From the NCBI GenBank assembly GCA_024803745.1, contig JANJXV010000154.1, forward strand, positions 434,001 through 498,000: 64,000 nt of DNA, in the 5' to 3' direction. The DNA is from Megascapheus bottae (lineage: Eukaryota > Chordata > Mammalia > Rodentia > Geomyidae). The position numbers and the translations under genes are program-made. The notes below the pieces were generated by a model. The model saw only the letters and a program-made list of their open reading frames with translations, made no database searches and had not been told where the DNA came from. Of the stretch, positions 23,849-37,400 are shown piece by piece; position 1 is the stretch's first letter, and every line of letters starts with the position of its first letter.

Positions 23849-24464
23849 GTGGGGAGGATGATGGGGTCAAATACATTTCTTCTTAGAAATTTACCTCATC
23901 TGGTTGCCCTGGATTTTCCTGGCCTTCTTCTTAGAGAAAGTTCTGTTATACTGGATTTGTGGCTTGGCAATGATCTAGCATGTACATCTTCGAGTAAGAC
24001 ATCCACAACTTCCATGCCTGAGACTCGAGTTTCCTGACCTTTGGCAACAGCACAGCAACATCTTTCTTCCTCCTGAGCCACAGGCCAAGTGAGCTGGCTT
24101 GAGCTGGTTGTTAGTTACAGTGGCTTGGTTACCAGGGTTCCATATTCTGTTCCATTGTGAGGGAGGCAGGGTCACCTTTCAGGGCCCAATGACCAAAGAT
24201 CCTTGCTCACAAAAGACCTCACCAAAGACATACTGGAGGCTGAATCTCTCCTCCAGTCTCACAATATACATGTGGATGTAGTATACAGCACACCTTATTT
24301 GTCCAATCCCAATGTCTTCCACTAGGCCCAACTACCAGTCTGGTCTCAGGCTCAAGGAGCCTTTCTTAGGTAAGATCCAAACTTAAGGGTCAATATTGCC
24401 CTCATCCTTTACAAAACATTTGCTTCACAGTGCCTTCTCTGCCTGCATTTTGCCCCTTGTCGAA
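23849..24464. other. Unclassified spacer, left part (U4)
   Basis: First unit with aaatttacctc (about 23889), a form shared with U6, U7 and U8. No gene seen. Confidence 0.6.
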
Positions 24465-24660
24465 TTTTTTTTGTTTTTGCTAGTCTTGGGACTTGACCTC
24501 AGAGTGTGAACATTGTTCTTGGGCTTTCTTTAGGCTTTAGCTGCCCCACCGAGCCACAGCACCACTTGCAGCGTTTTCTATGTATGTGGTAATGAGGAAT
24601 CAAACCTGAGGCTTACTGCTTGGTAGCCAAGGACTCGCCCACTAGGTCAAACACACAGGG
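24465..24660 (-). mobile_element. ID-dimer-like SINE, minus strand (U4)
   Basis: T-run one base shorter than U3; private ctgccccacc and ggactcgccc changes. Confidence 0.72.
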
Positions 24661-24861
24661 CATCTTGCACATATTTTTGACGTCAATCTACTAGGATATT
24701 ATTCGGTTTCTGTATCCTAATCAATTTTTTCCTGATGATTAGCTTTGCTGTCATGTGTAAAAAATGCAAGAGGGAAAAACACAGAAGAATTAGTGAAATT
24801 AAAAAAAAAGCATTAGACACAGTTAAGTGTTCATTCTTTGTAGGAGAAAGGATATTTGGAT

Positions 24862-24863
<2 letters not shown>

Positions 24864-24907
<44 letters not shown>

Positions 24908-24908
24908 C
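24864..24908 (+). repeat. (GAT)n microsatellite, 15 triplets (U4)
   Basis: Fourteen GAT plus GAC. Confidence 0.97.
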
Positions 24909-24924
24909 TTTATAATTACTATGT

Positions 24925-25132
24925 CAGGGTTGAGAGTTTGGCATAGTGGTAGAGTGCTTGCCTAGCATCCATGAAGATCTGGGTTTGATTGCTCAGTACC
25001 ACATAGATAGAAAATCTAGATGTGGCACTGTGGCTCAAGTGGCAGAGGGCTAGACTTGAGAAAACCCGAGGACAGTGCTCAGGCCCTGAATTCAAGCCCC
25101 AAGACTGGCAGAAAGATAAAAGGAAATGAAAA
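24925..25132 (+). mobile_element. ID-dimer-like SINE, plus strand (U4)
   Basis: Full-length; the A-rich tail has private changes (aggaaatgaaaat), and the bases just after it read gtgagc instead of acgagc. Confidence 0.78.
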
Positions 25133-25795
25133 TGCTTTTTGTGAGCTAATTCACTCACAGCATTTGCTTCTGAAATCTTCGCTTCTGCATCTTGTGAAAT
25201 ACCCCTTTCCCTCAACGTAGACAAGAAAAACAGATCCATCCCATGGTCCACTGTGAGGCCACTGGTTGGGCTAAGAGCTAGTCATGCAGCAACACATAAG
25301 TTTTATTCTAATACTTTCCAAACTTTGTACTCAAATATGCTACCTACTTACCAACTTATGTCAGTTATCCTTATGCTATAACTTTTCTTCATTACTACGA
25401 TATTCTTACACTCCTACGTTAATCCTCTTGCACCTCCCCTGACCTCTCTCATTCTTTTTTTCTATCTCTGGACCTCTGCTCGTCTTTCAACCCTTACACT
25501 GCGCGGATCTACACTTGATGGCTGTTGAGCAATATTGTATATGTAGGTGGTTAATTATTCTCTAGGCTCAGAGGGACTTAAAGACAATAGAGATTGGATT
25601 GAGAGGCTTATTGTTTTGGGTATAAATCGCTTATCAGTGGTTGTATTAGGCTGGTCTATAAGTGCACAAAAAGAAAGAGTGATAATACCAATCAAAACTT
25701 GTGAACATCTAGTGTCTGCCAGCTACAGAGGTCTAGGTTGGTTATATCTGAAAAACTATAATCGTATTTAGTAGTAATCTTGCTCCCATTTTCAA
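25133..25795 (+). other. Leader upstream of L1 ORF1 (U4)
   Basis: Private changes: gtcatgcagc, ctacgatattc, ccttacactgcgcgg and ggtctataag. The TATAAAT at about 25621 is intact. Confidence 0.6.
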
Positions 25796-26979
25796 ATGGG
25801 CAGAACAAGAAACTCAAGAAAAATGTCAAATCAAGAAACAACATCCCCCACCCAATGTAAACAGACAATGGAAGAGTCACTGGCAAACCTAGAGGAGAGT
25901 CTTCCAATTGCTACACAAATGCAATTGATAAACATCATTAATGAAAAATGTGAAAATATAAAGAAAGAGATAATGGAGGAAGCCATACCTGAACAAGAGG
26001 AAAGCAAAAACAAGGTGATAAGTGAAAAAGAAGAAGCCATAAAGGAGGCCATAATAAAGGTTTTTCAAAGAAAGATGGATGAATTCAAAGAATCCACAAA
26101 TAAAAACGTGACCAAACTCCAGCAAATGTCCAAAGAAAATAAAGCTACTGAGCTAACCACTCAAAAGGAAATCAAGGAGATAAAGAAATCCATACATGAT
26201 CTAAAACAAGGGATGCAAGGCATCAAAAGTGAGCAATTAGAAGCAAGGGAGATGAAAAATAAAGTACATAGCTTTGATAGCAGGTTAGACATTGCAGAGG
26301 AGAGAATTTCCGTGGCTGAAGATAATTTAGGTATTATAAAGAACAGAAAATGAGTCAATCCAAATCGAGGAAATATGAGAGAGCGCTTCAGGAGGTCCAA
26401 GATACAATTAGGAAGCCTAATTTAAGGCTAGTTGGTACTGAGGAGGGCGTGGAGAAAGAGGTCAATGGTATTGGAAATATACTTCAGGGAATCATCTCAG
26501 AGAATTTCCCAAATATCCAGAAGGGCAGGCCCATCCAGATACGAGAAGCTTTTAGAACCCCAAACAGACCTGACCAGAAAAGAACATCCCACCGCCACAT
26601 TGTGATCCGAACTGGATCAATAGAAACGAAAGGAAAGATCCTAAAGGCAGCCAGGGAAAAGGGATCAGTAACCTACAAAGGCAAACCAATCAGAATAACC
26701 CCAGATTTCTCAGCAGAGACCATGCAAGCACGAAGTGACTGGAAGCATATATGTCATGCCCTTATATCAAATAACTACCAACCAAGAATACTGTAGCCAG
26801 CTAAGCTCTCATTCATAACTGAGGGAAAAATAAAAACATTCCATTCCAGGGAAAAGCTGCAACAATATGTCGAAACAAAACCAACACTACAGAGAATTCT
26901 CAAAGATGCTCTATACATAGAAAACCAAAATAAATGCAATATAGGGAAAGAAATGGCACCTAAACAGCATACCATCTAA
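25796..26979 (+). pseudogene. L1 ORF1, frame-broken (U4)
   Basis: Open parts 25796-26353 and 26350-26796. NKVHSFD is shared only with U5. KYERAL replaces KDERAL, as in all units from here on. Confidence 0.92.
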
Positions 26980-27027
26980 GGACCACAAGAACTGTCAAGA
27001 CACAGGCCCTACTAAAAGCTTTTAAAA

Positions 27028-30000
27028 ATGGTAGGAACTAATAATTATCTCTCAATCCTAACTCTCAATATCAATGGACTTAACTCTCCAATTAAACGGC
27101 ATAGGTTGTCTACTTGGATCAAAAAGCAAGAGCCATCGTTCTGCTGACTTCGAGAGACACATCTTACCCAAAAACAATCATCTTTTGAAAGTGAGAGGTT
27201 GGAATAAACTCTATCAAGCTAACTGCCCCCATAAACAGGCTAGAGTTGCCATCCTCATATCAGATACAATCGACTTCAAACTAAAATTAGTAAGAAAAGA
27301 CAAAGAAGGTTACTACATACTACTAAAGGGATCTTTCCTCCCGGAAGACATAACAATCCTAAATATTTACACACCCAATCCCGGAGCTCCAAACTTCATC
27401 AAGCAAACTTTACTTACACTGAAACCATACATAGATCGAAATACAGTGATTGTTGGTGAGTTTAACACACCACTCTCACCTATGGACAGATCAACAAGGC
27501 AAAAACTCAACAGAGAAACCTTAGAACTGAACAACTATATAGACCAACTAGATCTAACAGACATCTGCAGAATATTCCACCCAGTAACACCACAATATAC
27601 GTTTTTCTCAGCAGCACATGGAACATTTTCCAAAATAGACCACATCTTAGGCCATAAAGCAAACCTGGACAGATTCAGAAACACTGAAATTATTCCATGC
27701 ACACTCTCAGACCATAAAGGCATCAAATTGGAGCTGAACACATCTCCACCAAAGAAAACCCTGTAACTCATGGAGACTGAACCACACATTGTTGAATCAA
27801 AAACAATGGGTAATCGAAGAGATCAGAACAGATATCCAACTGTTTATGAAATTTAACAATAAGGAGCACACAAATATCAACTCCTTAGGGACACAACAAA
27901 GGCAGTACTCAGAGGAAAATTTATAGCATGGAGTGCCTACAACAGCAAGTTGGAAAAATGGCAAACCAACTAGTTAATGTCTCACCTTAACCTCCTGGAA
28001 AAAGAGCAACAAACCAACCCTAAACCCATTAGGAGAAAGCAAATTATTAAAATCAAAGCAGAATTAAATGATTTGGAATAAAAAAAACTATAGAAAGAAT
28101 CAACAAAACAAGGTTTTGGTTCTTGAAAGAATTAACAAAATTGACAAGCCCTTAGCAAATCTTACCAAAAAAAGAAGAGAGCATATCGAAATAAACAAAA
28201 TTGCAGATGAAAATGGTAATATCACGACAGAAATTACCAAGATCCAGAATATCATGAGGGAATACTTCTCAAACCTTTACGCCAACAAATTTGAGAATCT
28301 AGAAGAAATGGATGAATTCCTAGACAATATTAACATACACACACTGAACCAAGAAGAGCTAACCCAACTCAACAGGCCTATTTCAAGCTCTGAAATAGAA
28401 ATGGAAATTAGACAACTTCCACTTAAAAAGAGCCCAGGGCCAGATGGATTCACAGCTGAATTCTATAAGGTCTTCAAAGCAGAGCTCACACCAATACTCC
28501 TCAAGCTCTTCAACGAAATTGAAAATGAAGGTTCTTTACTAAACTGATTCTGTGAAGCCAGCATATCCCTCATCCCCAAACCAGACAGAGATTCATCAAA
28601 GAAAGAGATCTATAGACCCATTTCTTTGATGAACCTCGATGCAAAACTTCTCAACAAAATACTGGCCAACCGTCTACAACAACTCATCAAAAAATGTACA
28701 CTATGATCAAACTGGATTCATCACAGGGAGGCAAAGCTGGTTCAACATACACAAATCAATTAATATAATTCAACACATCAACAGGAGCAGGGATAAAATC
28801 ACATGATTGTCTCAATAGATGCGGAAAAGGCATTTGACAAGATCCAAAACCCCTTTATGTTAAAAGATGTGGAGAAACTAGGAATCCATGGAACATTTCT
28901 CAATGTAATAAAGGCTGTGTATGAGAAACCCACTGCTAGTATTATACTTAATAGTGAAAATCTAAAGCCATTCCCTCTAAAATCAGGAACGAGACAAGGA
29001 TGCCCACTCTCTCCACTCCTTTTTAACATAGTACTAGAATTCCTAGGCAGTGCCATAAGGCAAGAAGCAAGCATAAAGGGGATCCAAGTAGGGAAAGAGG
29101 AAATAAAACTATCCCTCTTTGCAGATGACATGATTCTGTATTTAAAGAATCCTATAGACTCTACTCCCAAGCTCCTTGAGCTGATTCAAAGCTTTGGAAG
29201 TGTAGCAGGCCATAAAATCAACCCTCACAAATCAACTGCCTTACTTTACGCCAACACTGAGAGGAACGAGGCAATAATCAGGAAAGAAAATCCTTTCACA
29301 ATAGCCTCAAAGAAAATAAAGTACCTAGCAATTAGCTTAACTAAGAATGTAAAGGACCGTTTAGATGAAAACTTTAAAACCCTAAAAAAGGAAATTAAAG
29401 CAGAACTAAGGAAATGGAAAAACCTCCCATGCTCCTGGATTGGAAGAATCAACATTGTGAAAATGACAATCTTGCCAAGGGCTATCTACAAATTCAATGT
29501 AATACCCATCAACATCCCAATGTCATTCTTTAAAGTCATAGAAGAGGCAATTCAAAATTTCATATGGAATAATAAAAGACCCCGTATAGCAAAAACACTT
29601 CTTAGCAGAAAGAACAGCGCTGGAGGAATTTCAATTCCAAACTTAAGGCTCTATTACAGAGCTATAATTCTCAAAACAGCTTGGTACTGGCACAAGAACA
29701 GGCCTGAAGTCCAATGGAGTAGAACTGCGGACCCAGATATTAAACCACAGACCTATGGCCACCTAATCTTTGACAAGGGAGCCAAAAAAATAGAATGGAA
29801 GAAAGATAGCCTCTTCAACAAGTTGTGCTGGCAGAACTGGTTAAACACCTGCAGAAAACTAAAGTTGGATCCTTCTTTGTCCCCTTGCACTAGAATTAAC
29901 TCCAAATGGATCAAAGACGTGGAGGTAAAAGCTGACACACTGAAAAGTTTACAGGAAGGAATAGGAGATACACTAGGCCTCCTTGGTACAGGTCGAAACT

Positions 30001-30866
30001 TTCTTAATAAGGACCAAGAATCACAACAAATCAGAGAAAGGCTGGATAAGTGGGACTGCATTAAACTGCAGAGCTTTTGTATGGCAACGGATATAGCTAG
30101 TAAACTAATCAGGAAGCCTACAGAGTGGGAGAAGATCTTCACCACCCAAACAATGGAACAAGGCCTCATATCTAAAATATATCAACAACTCAAAAAATTG
30201 AATCACTCCAAAACTAACCTCCAAAGTAACACCCATCCCATTACAAAATGGGCCAAAGACTTAAAGAGAGTCTTCTCTGAAGAAGAAACAAAAATGGCCT
30301 ATAGACACATGAAGAAATGCTCAACATCTCTGGTCGTAAAAGAAATGCAAATCAAAACAAGTCTAAGATTCCACCTAACTCCAGTTAGAATGGCCAGGAT
30401 CAGGAAAACGAATGACAACAGATGCTGGAGGGGATGTGGTCAGGAGGGATCACTACTACACTGTTGGTGGGAGTGCAAACTCGTTCAACCACTATGGAAA
30501 GCAGTGCGGCAGTGCCTCAAAACGCTAAACATACAACTCCCCTATGACCCAGCAATTCCAGTACTTGGCATTTACCCAACAATCCAGAAACAAGGGCATA
30601 CTAAACCCACTAGCACAACAATGTTCCTTCCAGCACTATTCACCATAGCAAAGATATGGAACCAACCCAGATGTCCCTCAGTTGATGAGTGGATCAACAA
30701 GTTGTGGTATTTGTACACAATGGAATTCTATGCTGCTGTCAGAAAGAATGACATCGCCCCATTTGTTAGGAAATGGAAAGACTTAGAACAAATCATATTA
30801 AGTGAAGTAAGCCAGACTCAAAGGAACTTAGGCTCAGTGGTTTCCCTCATTCGTCATAATCAGTAG
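27028..30866 (+). pseudogene. L1 ORF2, multiply broken, 687-codon RT part open (U4)
   Basis: The endonuclease piece 27074-27766 is shortened to 230 codons by a private loss of two bases at about 27741 (gaacacatctcc). Linker piece 28068-28547 has the caaggttttggttc variant shared with U1 and U5. RT part 28803-30866 is open; private Val in LVVKEMQ and Leu in TMFLPAL. Confidence 0.92.
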
Positions 30867-31283
30867 AAACCTTGGGCTCTACTAGCAGAGATTGTCAATA
30901 GAGCAAAAGGCCATATATAAGGCCATATAATGTGAAGCTAATTGAAAGGACCTCCAGGATATTGACACAAAAGCCATATAATGAATGATTGTTGTCCTTA
31001 ATGTACTATGTTGTCTCTCATCTCGCTTGCTGTCCCTTGGTTATCCCATATTGGTATAGTATCTCACTTTGTTATCTGATATATTGAATTTATTTGTATT
31101 TGGATATTTGAAATTTGATAGGGTAGGGGGGAAAACCAAGACGGGTGGGGGGTGTGGGGTTGGAGGGAAATGGGTTCCCAGACATGTGAAAGGGTATCAA
31201 TGTATGTGAATTAATGCACCTTCTATCTGGCAAATATCATCTAACCCTTTTACTAATTACCATAAAAAATGAAAAAAAAGAAA
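30867..31283 (+). other. L1 3' UTR, G-rich tract 31121-31174 (U4)
   Basis: Private changes gggtagggggg and gggttcccag lie in and just after the G-tract. CATAAA at the end. Confidence 0.83.
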
Positions 31284-31293
31284 GTTGTAGTGT

Positions 31294-31909
31294 GTGGGGA
31301 GGATGATGGGGTCAAATACATTTCTTCTTAGAAATTTACTTCATCTGGTTGCCCTGGATTTTCCTGGCCTTCTTCTTAGAGAAAGTTCTGTTATACTGGA
31401 TTTGTGGCTTGGCAATGATCTAGCATGTACATCTTCGAGTAAGACATCCACAACTTCCATGCCTGAGACTCGAGTTTCCTGACCTTTGGCAACAGCACAG
31501 CAACATCTTTCTTCCTCCTGAGCCACAGGCCAAGTGAGCTGGCTTGAGCTGGTTGTTAGTTACAGTGGCTTGGTTACCAGGGTTCCATATTCTGTTCCAT
31601 TGTGAGGGAGGCAGGGTCACCTTTCAGGGCCCAATGACCAAAGATCCTTGCTCACAAAAGACCTCACCAAAGACATACTGGAGGCTGAATCTCTCCTCCA
31701 GTCTCACAATATACATGTGGATGTAGTATACAGCACACCTTATTTGTCCAATCCCAATGTCTTCCACTAGGCCCAACTACCAGTCTGGTCTCAGGCTCAA
31801 GGAGCCTTTCTTAGGTAAGATCCAAACTTAAGGGTCAATATTGCCCTCATCCTTTACAAAACATTTGCTTCACAGTGCCTTCTCTGCCTGCATTTTGCCC
31901 CTTGTCGAA
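31294..31909. other. Unclassified spacer, left part (U5)
   Basis: Private aaatttacttc, one further step from the U4 form. Otherwise consensus. Confidence 0.6.
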
Positions 31910-32106
31910 TTTTTTTTTGTTTTTGCTAGTCTTGGGACTTGACCTCAGAGTGTGAACATTGTTCTTGGGCTTTCTTTAGGCTTTAGCTGTCCCACCGAGC
32001 CACAGCACCACTTGCAGCGTTTTCTATGTATGTGGTAATGAGGAATCAAACCTGAGGCTTACTGCTTGGTAGCCAAGGACTCTCCCACTAGGTCAAACAC
32101 ACAGGG
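31910..32106 (-). mobile_element. ID-dimer-like SINE, minus strand (U5)
   Basis: As U2. Just downstream, tttttgatgtc replaces tttttgacgtc, a CpG loss. Confidence 0.72.
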
Positions 32107-32307
32107 CATCTTGCACATATTTTTGATGTCAATCTACTAGGATATTATTAGGTTTCTGTATCCTAATCAATTTTTTCCTGATGATTAGCTTTGCTGTCAT
32201 GTGTAAAAAATGCAAGAGGGAAAAACACAGAAGAATTAGTGAAATTAAAAAAAAAGCATTAGACACAGTTAAGTGTTCATTCTTTGTAGGAGAAAGGATA
32301 TTTGGAT

Positions 32308-32309
<2 letters not shown>

Positions 32310-32356
<47 letters not shown>

Positions 32357-32357
32357 C
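32310..32357 (+). repeat. (GAT)n microsatellite, 16 triplets (U5)
   Basis: Fifteen GAT plus GAC. Confidence 0.97.
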
Positions 32358-32373
32358 TTTATAATTACTATGT

Positions 32374-32581
32374 CAGGGTTGAGAGTTTGGCATAGTGGTA
32401 GAGTGCTTGCCTAGCATCCATGAAGATCTGGGTTTGATTGCTCAGTACCACATAGATAGAAAATCTAGATGTGGCACTGTGGCTCAAGTGGCAGAGGGCT
32501 AGACTTGAGAAAACCCGAGGACAGTGCTCAGGCCCTGAATTCAAGCCCCAAGACTGGCAGAAAGATAAAAGAAAATAAAAA
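32374..32581 (+). mobile_element. ID-dimer-like SINE, plus strand (U5)
   Basis: Full-length, as U1; does not share the U4 tail changes. Confidence 0.78.
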
Positions 32582-33244
32582 TGCTTTTTACGAGCTAATT
32601 CACTCACAGCATTTGCTTCTGAAATCTTCGCTTCTGCATCTTGTGAAATACCCCTTTCCCTCAACGTAGACAAGAAAAACAGATCCATCCCATGGTCCAC
32701 TGTGAGGCCACTGTTTGGGCTAAGAGCTAGTCGTGCAGCAACACATAAGTTTTATTCTAATACTTTCCAAACTTTGTACTCAAATATGCTACCTACTTAC
32801 CAACTTATGTCAGTTATCCTTATGCTATAACTTTTCTTCATTACTACAATATTCTTACACTCCTACGTTAATCCTCTTGCACCTCCCCTGACCTCTCTCA
32901 TTCTTTTTTTCTATCTCTGGACCTCTGCTCGTCTTTCAACCCTTATACTGCACGGATCTACACTTGATGGCTGTTGAGCAATATTGTATATGTAGGTGGT
33001 TAATTATTCTCTAGGCTCAGAGGGACTTAAAGACAATAGAGATTGGATTGAGAGGCTTATTGTTTTGGGTATAAATCGCTTATCAGTGGTTGTATTAGGC
33101 TGGTCTGTAAGTGCACAAAAAGAAAGAGTGATAATACCAATCAAAACTTGTGAACATCTAGTGTCTGCCAGCTACAGAGGTCTAGGTTGGTTATATCTGA
33201 AAAACTATAATCGTATTTAGTAGTAATCTTGCTCCCATTTTCAA
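32582..33244 (+). other. Leader upstream of L1 ORF1 (U5)
   Basis: Private cactgtttggg; otherwise consensus, without the U4 private changes. Confidence 0.6.
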
Positions 33245-34428
33245 ATGGGCAGAACAAGAAACTCAAGAAAAATGTCAAATCAAGAAACAACATCCCCCAC
33301 CCAATGTAAACAGACAATGGAAGAGTCACTGGCAAACCTAGAGGAGAGTCTTCCAATTGCTACACAAATGCAATTGATAAACATCATTAATGAAAAATGT
33401 GAAAATATAAAGAAAGAGATAATGGAGGAAGCCATACCTGAACAAGAGGAAAGCAAAAACAAGGTGATAAGTGAAAAAGAAGAAGCCATAAAGGAGGCCA
33501 TAATAAAGGTTTTTCAAAGAAAGATGGATGAATTCAAAGAATCCACAAATAAAAACGTGACCAAACTCCAGCAAATGTCCAAAGAAAATAAAGCTACTGA
33601 GCTAACCACTCAAAAGGAAATCAAGGAGATAAAGAAATCCATACATGATCTAAAACAAGGGATGCAAGGCATCAAAAGTGAGCAATTAGAAGCAAGGGAG
33701 ATGAAAAATAAAGTACATAGCTTTGATAGCAGGTTAGACATTGCAGAGGAGAGAATTTCCGTGGCTGAAGATAATTTAGGTATTATAAAGAACAGAAAAT
33801 GAGTCAATCCAAATCGAGGAAATATGAGAGAGCGCTTCAGGAGGTCCAAGATACAATTAGGAAGCCTAATTTAAGGCTAGTTGGTACTGAGGAGGGCGTG
33901 GAGAAAGAGGTCAATGGTATTGGAAATATACTTCAGGGAATCATCTCAGAGAATTTCCCAAATATCCAGAAGGGCAGGCCCATCCAGATACGAGAAGCTT
34001 TTAGAACCCCAAACAGACCTGACCAGAAAAGAACATCCCACCGCCACATTGTGATCCGAACTGGATCAATAGAAACGAAAGGAAAGATCCTAAAGGCAGC
34101 CAGGGAAAAGGGATCAGTAACCTACAAAGGCAAACCAATCAGAATAAGCCCAGATTTCTCAGCAGAGACCATGCAAGCACGAAGTGACTGGAAGCATATA
34201 TGTCATTCCCTTATACCAAATAACTACCAACCAAGAATACTGTAGCCAGCTAAGCTCTCATTCATAACTGATGGAAAAATAAAAACATTCCATTCCAGGG
34301 AAAAGCTGCAACAATATGTCGAAACAAAACCAACACTACAGAGAATTCTCAAAGATGCTCTATACATAGAAAACCAAAATAAATGCAATATAGGGAAAGA
34401 AATGGCACCTAAACAGCATACCATCTAA
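33245..34428 (+). pseudogene. L1 ORF1, frame-broken (U5)
   Basis: Open parts 33245-33802 and 33799-34245. NKVHSFD as U4. Private RISPDF and CHSLIPNN. Confidence 0.92.
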
Positions 34429-34476
34429 GGACCACAAGAACTGTCAAGACACAGGCCCTACTAAAATCTTTTAAAA

Positions 34477-37400
34477 ATGGTAGGAACTAATAATTATCTC
34501 TCAATCCTAACTCTCAATATCAATGGACTTAACTCTCCAATTAAACGGCATAGGTTGTCTACTTGGATCAAAAAGCAAGAGCCATCGTTCTGCTGACTTC
34601 GAGAGACACATCTTACCCAAAAACAATCATCTTTTGAAAGTGAGAGGTTGGAATAAACTCTATCAAGCTAACTGCCCCCATAAACAGGCTAGAGTTGCCA
34701 TCCTCATATCAGATACAATCGACTTCAAACTAAAATTAGTAAGAAAAGACAAAGAAGGTTACTACATACTACTAAAGGGATCTTTCCTCCCGGAAGACAT
34801 AACAATCCTAAATATTTACACACCCAATCCCGGAGCTCCAAACTTCATCAAGCAAACTTTACTTACACTGAAACCATACATAGATCGAAACACAGTGATT
34901 GTTGGTGAGTTTAACACACCACTCTCACCTATGGACAGATCAACAAGGCAAAAACTCAACAGAGAAACCTTAGAACTGAACAACTATATAGACCAACTAG
35001 ATCTAACAGACATCTGCAGAATATTCCACCCAGTAACACCACAATATACGTTTTTCTCAGCAGCACATGGAACATTTTCCAAAATAGACCACATCTTATG
35101 CCATAAAGCAAACCTGGACAGATTCAGAAACACTGAAATTATTCCATGCACACTCTCAGACCATAAAGGCATCAAATTGGAGCTGAACACACATCTCCAC
35201 CAAAGAAAACCCTGTAACTCATGGAGACTGAACCACACATTGTTGAATCAAAAACAATGGGTAATCGAAGAGATCAGAACAGATATCCAACTGTTTATGA
35301 AATTTAACAATAAGGAGCACACAAATATCAACTCCTTAGGGACACAACAAAGGCAGTACTCAGAGGAAAATTTATAGCGTGGAGTGCCTACAACAGCAAG
35401 TTGGAAAAATGGCAAACCAACTAGTTAATGTCTCACCTTAACCTCCTGGAAAAAGAGCAACAAACCAACCCTAAACCCATTAGGAGAAAGCAAATTATTA
35501 AAATCAAAGCAGAATTAAATGATTTGGAATAAAAAAAACTATAGAAAGAATCAACAAAACAAGGTTTTGGTTCTTGAAAGAATTAACAAAATTGACAAGC
35601 CCTTAGCAAATCTTACCAAAAAAAGAAGAGAGCATATCGAAATAAACAAAATTGCAGATGAAAATGGTAATATCACGACAGAAATTACCAAGATCCAGAA
35701 TATCATGAGGGAATACTTCTCAAACCTTTACGCCAACAAATTTGAGAATCTAGAAGAAATGGATGAATTCCTAGACAATATTAACATACACACACTGAAC
35801 CAAGAAGAGCTAACCCAACTCAACAGGCCTATTTCAAGCTCTGAAATAGAAATGGAAATTAGACAACTTCCACTTAAAAAGAGCCCAGGGCCAGATGGAT
35901 TCACAGCTGAATTCTATAAGGTCTTCAAAGCAGAGCTCACACCAATACTCCTCAAGCTCTTCAACGAAATTGAAAATGAAGGTTCTTTACTAAACTGATT
36001 CTGTGAAGCCAGCATATCCCTCATCCCCAAACCAGACAGAGATTCATCAAAGAAAGAGATCTATAGACCCATTTCTTTGATGAACCTCGATGCAAAACTT
36101 CTCAACAAAATACTGGCCAACCGTCTACAACAACTCATCAAAAAATGTACACTATGATCAAACTGGATTCATCACAGGGAGGCAAAGCTGGTTCAACATA
36201 CACAAATCAATTAATATAATTCAACACATCAACAGGAGCAGGGATAAAATCACATGATTGTCTCAATAGATGCGGAAAAGGCATTTGACAAGATCCAAAA
36301 CCCCTTTATGTTAAAAGATGTGGAGAAACTAGGAATCCATGGAACATTTCTCAATGTAATAAAGGCTGTGTATGAGAAACCCACTGCTAGTATTATACTT
36401 AATAGTGAAAATCTAAAGCCATTCCCTCTAAAATCAGGAACGAGACAAGGATGCCCACTCTCTCCACTCCTTTTTAACATAGTACTAGAATTCCTAGGCA
36501 GTGCCATAAGGCAAGAAGCAAGCATAAAGGGGGTCCAAGTAGGGAAAGAGGAAATAAAACTATCCCTCTTTGCAGATGACATGATTCTGTATTTAAAGAA
36601 TCCTATAGACTCTACTCCCAAGCTCCTTGAGCTGATTCAAAGCTTTGGAAGTGTAGCAGGCCATAAAATCAACCCTCACAAATCAACTGCCTTACTTTAC
36701 GCCAACACTGAGAGGAACGAGGCAATAATCAGGAAAGAAAATCCTTTCACAATAGCCTCAAAGAAAATAAAGTACCTAGCAATTAGCTTAACTAAGAATG
36801 TAAAGGACCGTTTAGATGAAAACTTTAAAACCCTAAAAAAGGAAATTAAAGCAGAACTAAGGAAATGGAAAAACCTCCCATGCTCCTGGATTGGAAGAAT
36901 CAACATTGTGAAAATGACAATCTTGCCAAGGGCTATCTACAAATTCAATGTAATACCCATCAACATCCCAATGTCATTCTTTAAAGTCATAGAAGAGGCA
37001 ATTCAAAATTTCATATGGAATAATAAAAGACCCCGTATAGCAAAAACACTTCTTAGCAGAAAGAACAGCGCTGGAGGAATTTCAATTCCAAACTTAAGGC
37101 TCTATTACAGAGCTATAATTCTCAAAACAGCTTGGTACTGGCACAAGAACAGGCCTGAAGTCCAATGGAGTAGAACTGCGGACCCAGATATTAAACCACA
37201 GACCTATGGCCACCTAATCTTTGACAAGGGAGCCAAAAAAATAGAATGGAAGAAAGATAGCCTCTTCAACAAGTTGTGCTGGCAGAACTGGTTAAACACC
37301 TGCAGAAAACTAAAGTTGGATCCTTCTTTGTCCCCTTGCACTAGAATTAACTCCAAATGGATCAAAGACGTGGAGGTAAAAGCTGACACACTGAAAAGTT

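Larger units (their letters stand above)
25796..31283 (+). mobile_element. LINE-1, inactive, RT frame open (U4)
   Basis: Shared core lesions plus a private 2-nt deletion in the endonuclease region. RT part uninterrupted. Tail has CATAAA. Confidence 0.93.
23849..31293 (+). repeat. Macrosatellite unit U4 (7445 bp)
   Basis: Complete unit, most like U5: both have NKVHSFD in ORF1, GSVAGHK in the RT and aatcgagg at the ORF1 junction. This suggests U4 and U5 derive from a recent duplication or exchange. Confidence 0.95.
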